Shown in pieces: positions 15,567 to 16,234 of a stretch of 16,234 bases of DNA (the first letter of the stretch is position 1; every line of letters starts with the position of its first letter). Under the pieces are notes generated by a model. It did no database searches and was not told where the DNA came from. It was given only the letters and a program-made list of their open reading frames with translations. The translations under genes were made by a program, and so were the position numbers. Origin of the DNA: Aquificota bacterium (GTDB lineage Bacteria > Aquificota > Aquificia > Aquificales > Hydrogenothermaceae); NCBI GenBank assembly GCA_013153765.1, contig JAADDT010000082.1, positions 1-16,234 of the forward strand. Direction: 5' to 3'.

Positions 15567-16234
15567 TTAAAACACCACCATGTTATCCCTGTGTACCGCC
15601 TCTGTAAACTTTCTTTTGAGTATTTTTTCCACTTCCGTGGACTTTTTACCTTTTATCCTTTCAAGCTCTTTTGAGTTAAAGTTAACCAGTCCTTTACCTA
15701 TAATCTGTCCCTTTTCGTTCAAAACAGCAACCACGTCCCCCTTTGAGAATATGCCCTCAACGGATACGATACCGGCAGGTAGCAGGCTTTTTCCGTTCCT
15801 TATCGCCTTTTCAGCCCCTCCGTCAACAACCAGCTTACCTTTAGGTGCGGAAAGTAGCTTAAGCCAGCTTTTTTTACGGGAAAGCTTCTTTTCCTCCTGC
15901 GGATATACGAAACTGCCGTGTAGTTCCCCCCTTACGGTTTTCAGCAGTATGTCCTCCATTTTAGGTGCTATGACGACCGGTATCTGGTGGCTTACAGCTA
16001 TCTTTGACGCTTCCAGTTTGCTTCGCATACCTCCCGTGCCGAAAGCCGACCTTGAGGTGCCTGCGTAAGACAGGACTTGATCAATGTCCTTCACCTCCTC
16101 AACCAGTCTGGAGGAAGGGTCTGAAGGGTCTGAAGTGTACAGCCCCCCTGCGGTTGACAGTATGAGGAGAAGGTCTGCGTCCACAAGAACAGAGACGTGT
16201 GCGGCAAGGAAGTCGTTGTCCCCGAACACTATTT
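15567..16234 (-). CDS. proB: Glutamate 5-kinase, C-terminal part (5' end beyond window)
   Basis: ProB makes gamma-glutamyl phosphate, the first step to proline. About 222 residues are visible and the frame runs off the right edge, so about 150 N-terminal residues are missing; the GTG at 16229 is an internal codon, not the start. FGDNDFLAAHV, ADLLLILS, GLYTSDP and FGTGGMRSKLEAS belong to the amino-acid kinase domain. The last 100 residues (from about KGKLVVDGGA) form the PUA domain found in most bacterial ProB. In the LSTAGGLY segment a Thr stands where amino-acid kinases usually have Asp (SDxxGLY). nfi follows after one base. The family call is firm. Confidence 0.95.
   Translation of the reverse strand, partial: IVFGDNDFLAAHVSVLVDADLLLILSTAGGLYTSDPSDPSSRLVEEVKDIDQVLSYAGTSRSAFGTGGMRSKLEASKIAVSHQIPVVIAPKMEDILLKTVRGELHGSFVYPQEEKKLSRKKSWLKLLSAPKGKLVVDGGAEKAIRNGKSLLPAGIVSVEGIFSKGDVVAVLNEKGQIIGKGLVNFNSKELERIKGKKSTEVEKILKRKFTEAVHRDNMVVF

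Noticed and set aside
15580..16068. Open frame of 162 codons on the plus strand opposite proB
   Set aside because: Antisense to a clear ProB/PUA coding region; the Ser/Pro/Thr-rich product has no motif.

Overview
The window is a dense, housekeeping-type stretch of a bacterial chromosome. It has sixteen protein genes, no RNA genes, no mobile elements and no CRISPR array. The only non-coding gaps longer than 20 bases are two divergent promoter regions of about 75 bases each (3431-3505 and 12961-13033). Several features point to a thermophilic autotroph of the Aquificota type: arginine is mostly AGG, proteins are rich in Lys, Glu and Val, genes overlap or are spaced by a few bases, TTG starts are common, unrelated pathways share one operon, and a biotin carboxylase resembles the CfiB/PycA subunits of Aquificota. 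This assignment is inference from style and content; the genus cannot be read from the sequence alone.

Layout. (1) 1-3430, minus strand: a four-gene operon running leftward, made of a pteridine-reductase-like SDR, a metallo-beta-lactamase-fold hydrolase, the glycine oxidase ThiO and a class I aminotransferase cut by the left edge. (2) 3506-4753, plus strand: a lone ExeA-like AAA ATPase with a membrane segment and a C-terminal SH3b domain, divergent from operon 1. (3) 4720-12960, minus strand: an eight-gene operon reading GT-C glycosyltransferase, aminodeoxychorismate lyase, aspartate kinase, biotin carboxylase, enolase, FtsB/DivIC-like division protein, HAD phosphatase and lipoyl synthase. 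(4) 13034-14865, plus strand: a TauE/SafE-type transporter and chorismate dehydratase MqnA, translationally coupled. (5) 14855-16234, minus strand: the 3' part of glutamate 5-kinase ProB followed by endonuclease V. Both convergent junctions overlap (34 and 11 bases), so any terminator must lie inside coding sequence.

The genes serve amino-acid synthesis (lysC, proB), folate (pabC and perhaps the SDR), thiamine (thiO), lipoate (lipA), menaquinone by the futalosine route (mqnA), central carbon metabolism (eno, biotin carboxylase), envelope and division (glycosyltransferase, FtsB-like) and DNA repair (nfi).

I did not find an undescribed multi-gene system. The best leads are an apparent internal start in lysC that would make a separate regulatory subunit, a hydrolase with Cys at a metal-ligand position, an SDR with the Asp-Tyr-Lys centre of pteridine reductases, an orphan AAA-TM-SH3b protein, and a perfect 14-base palindrome between two divergent operons.
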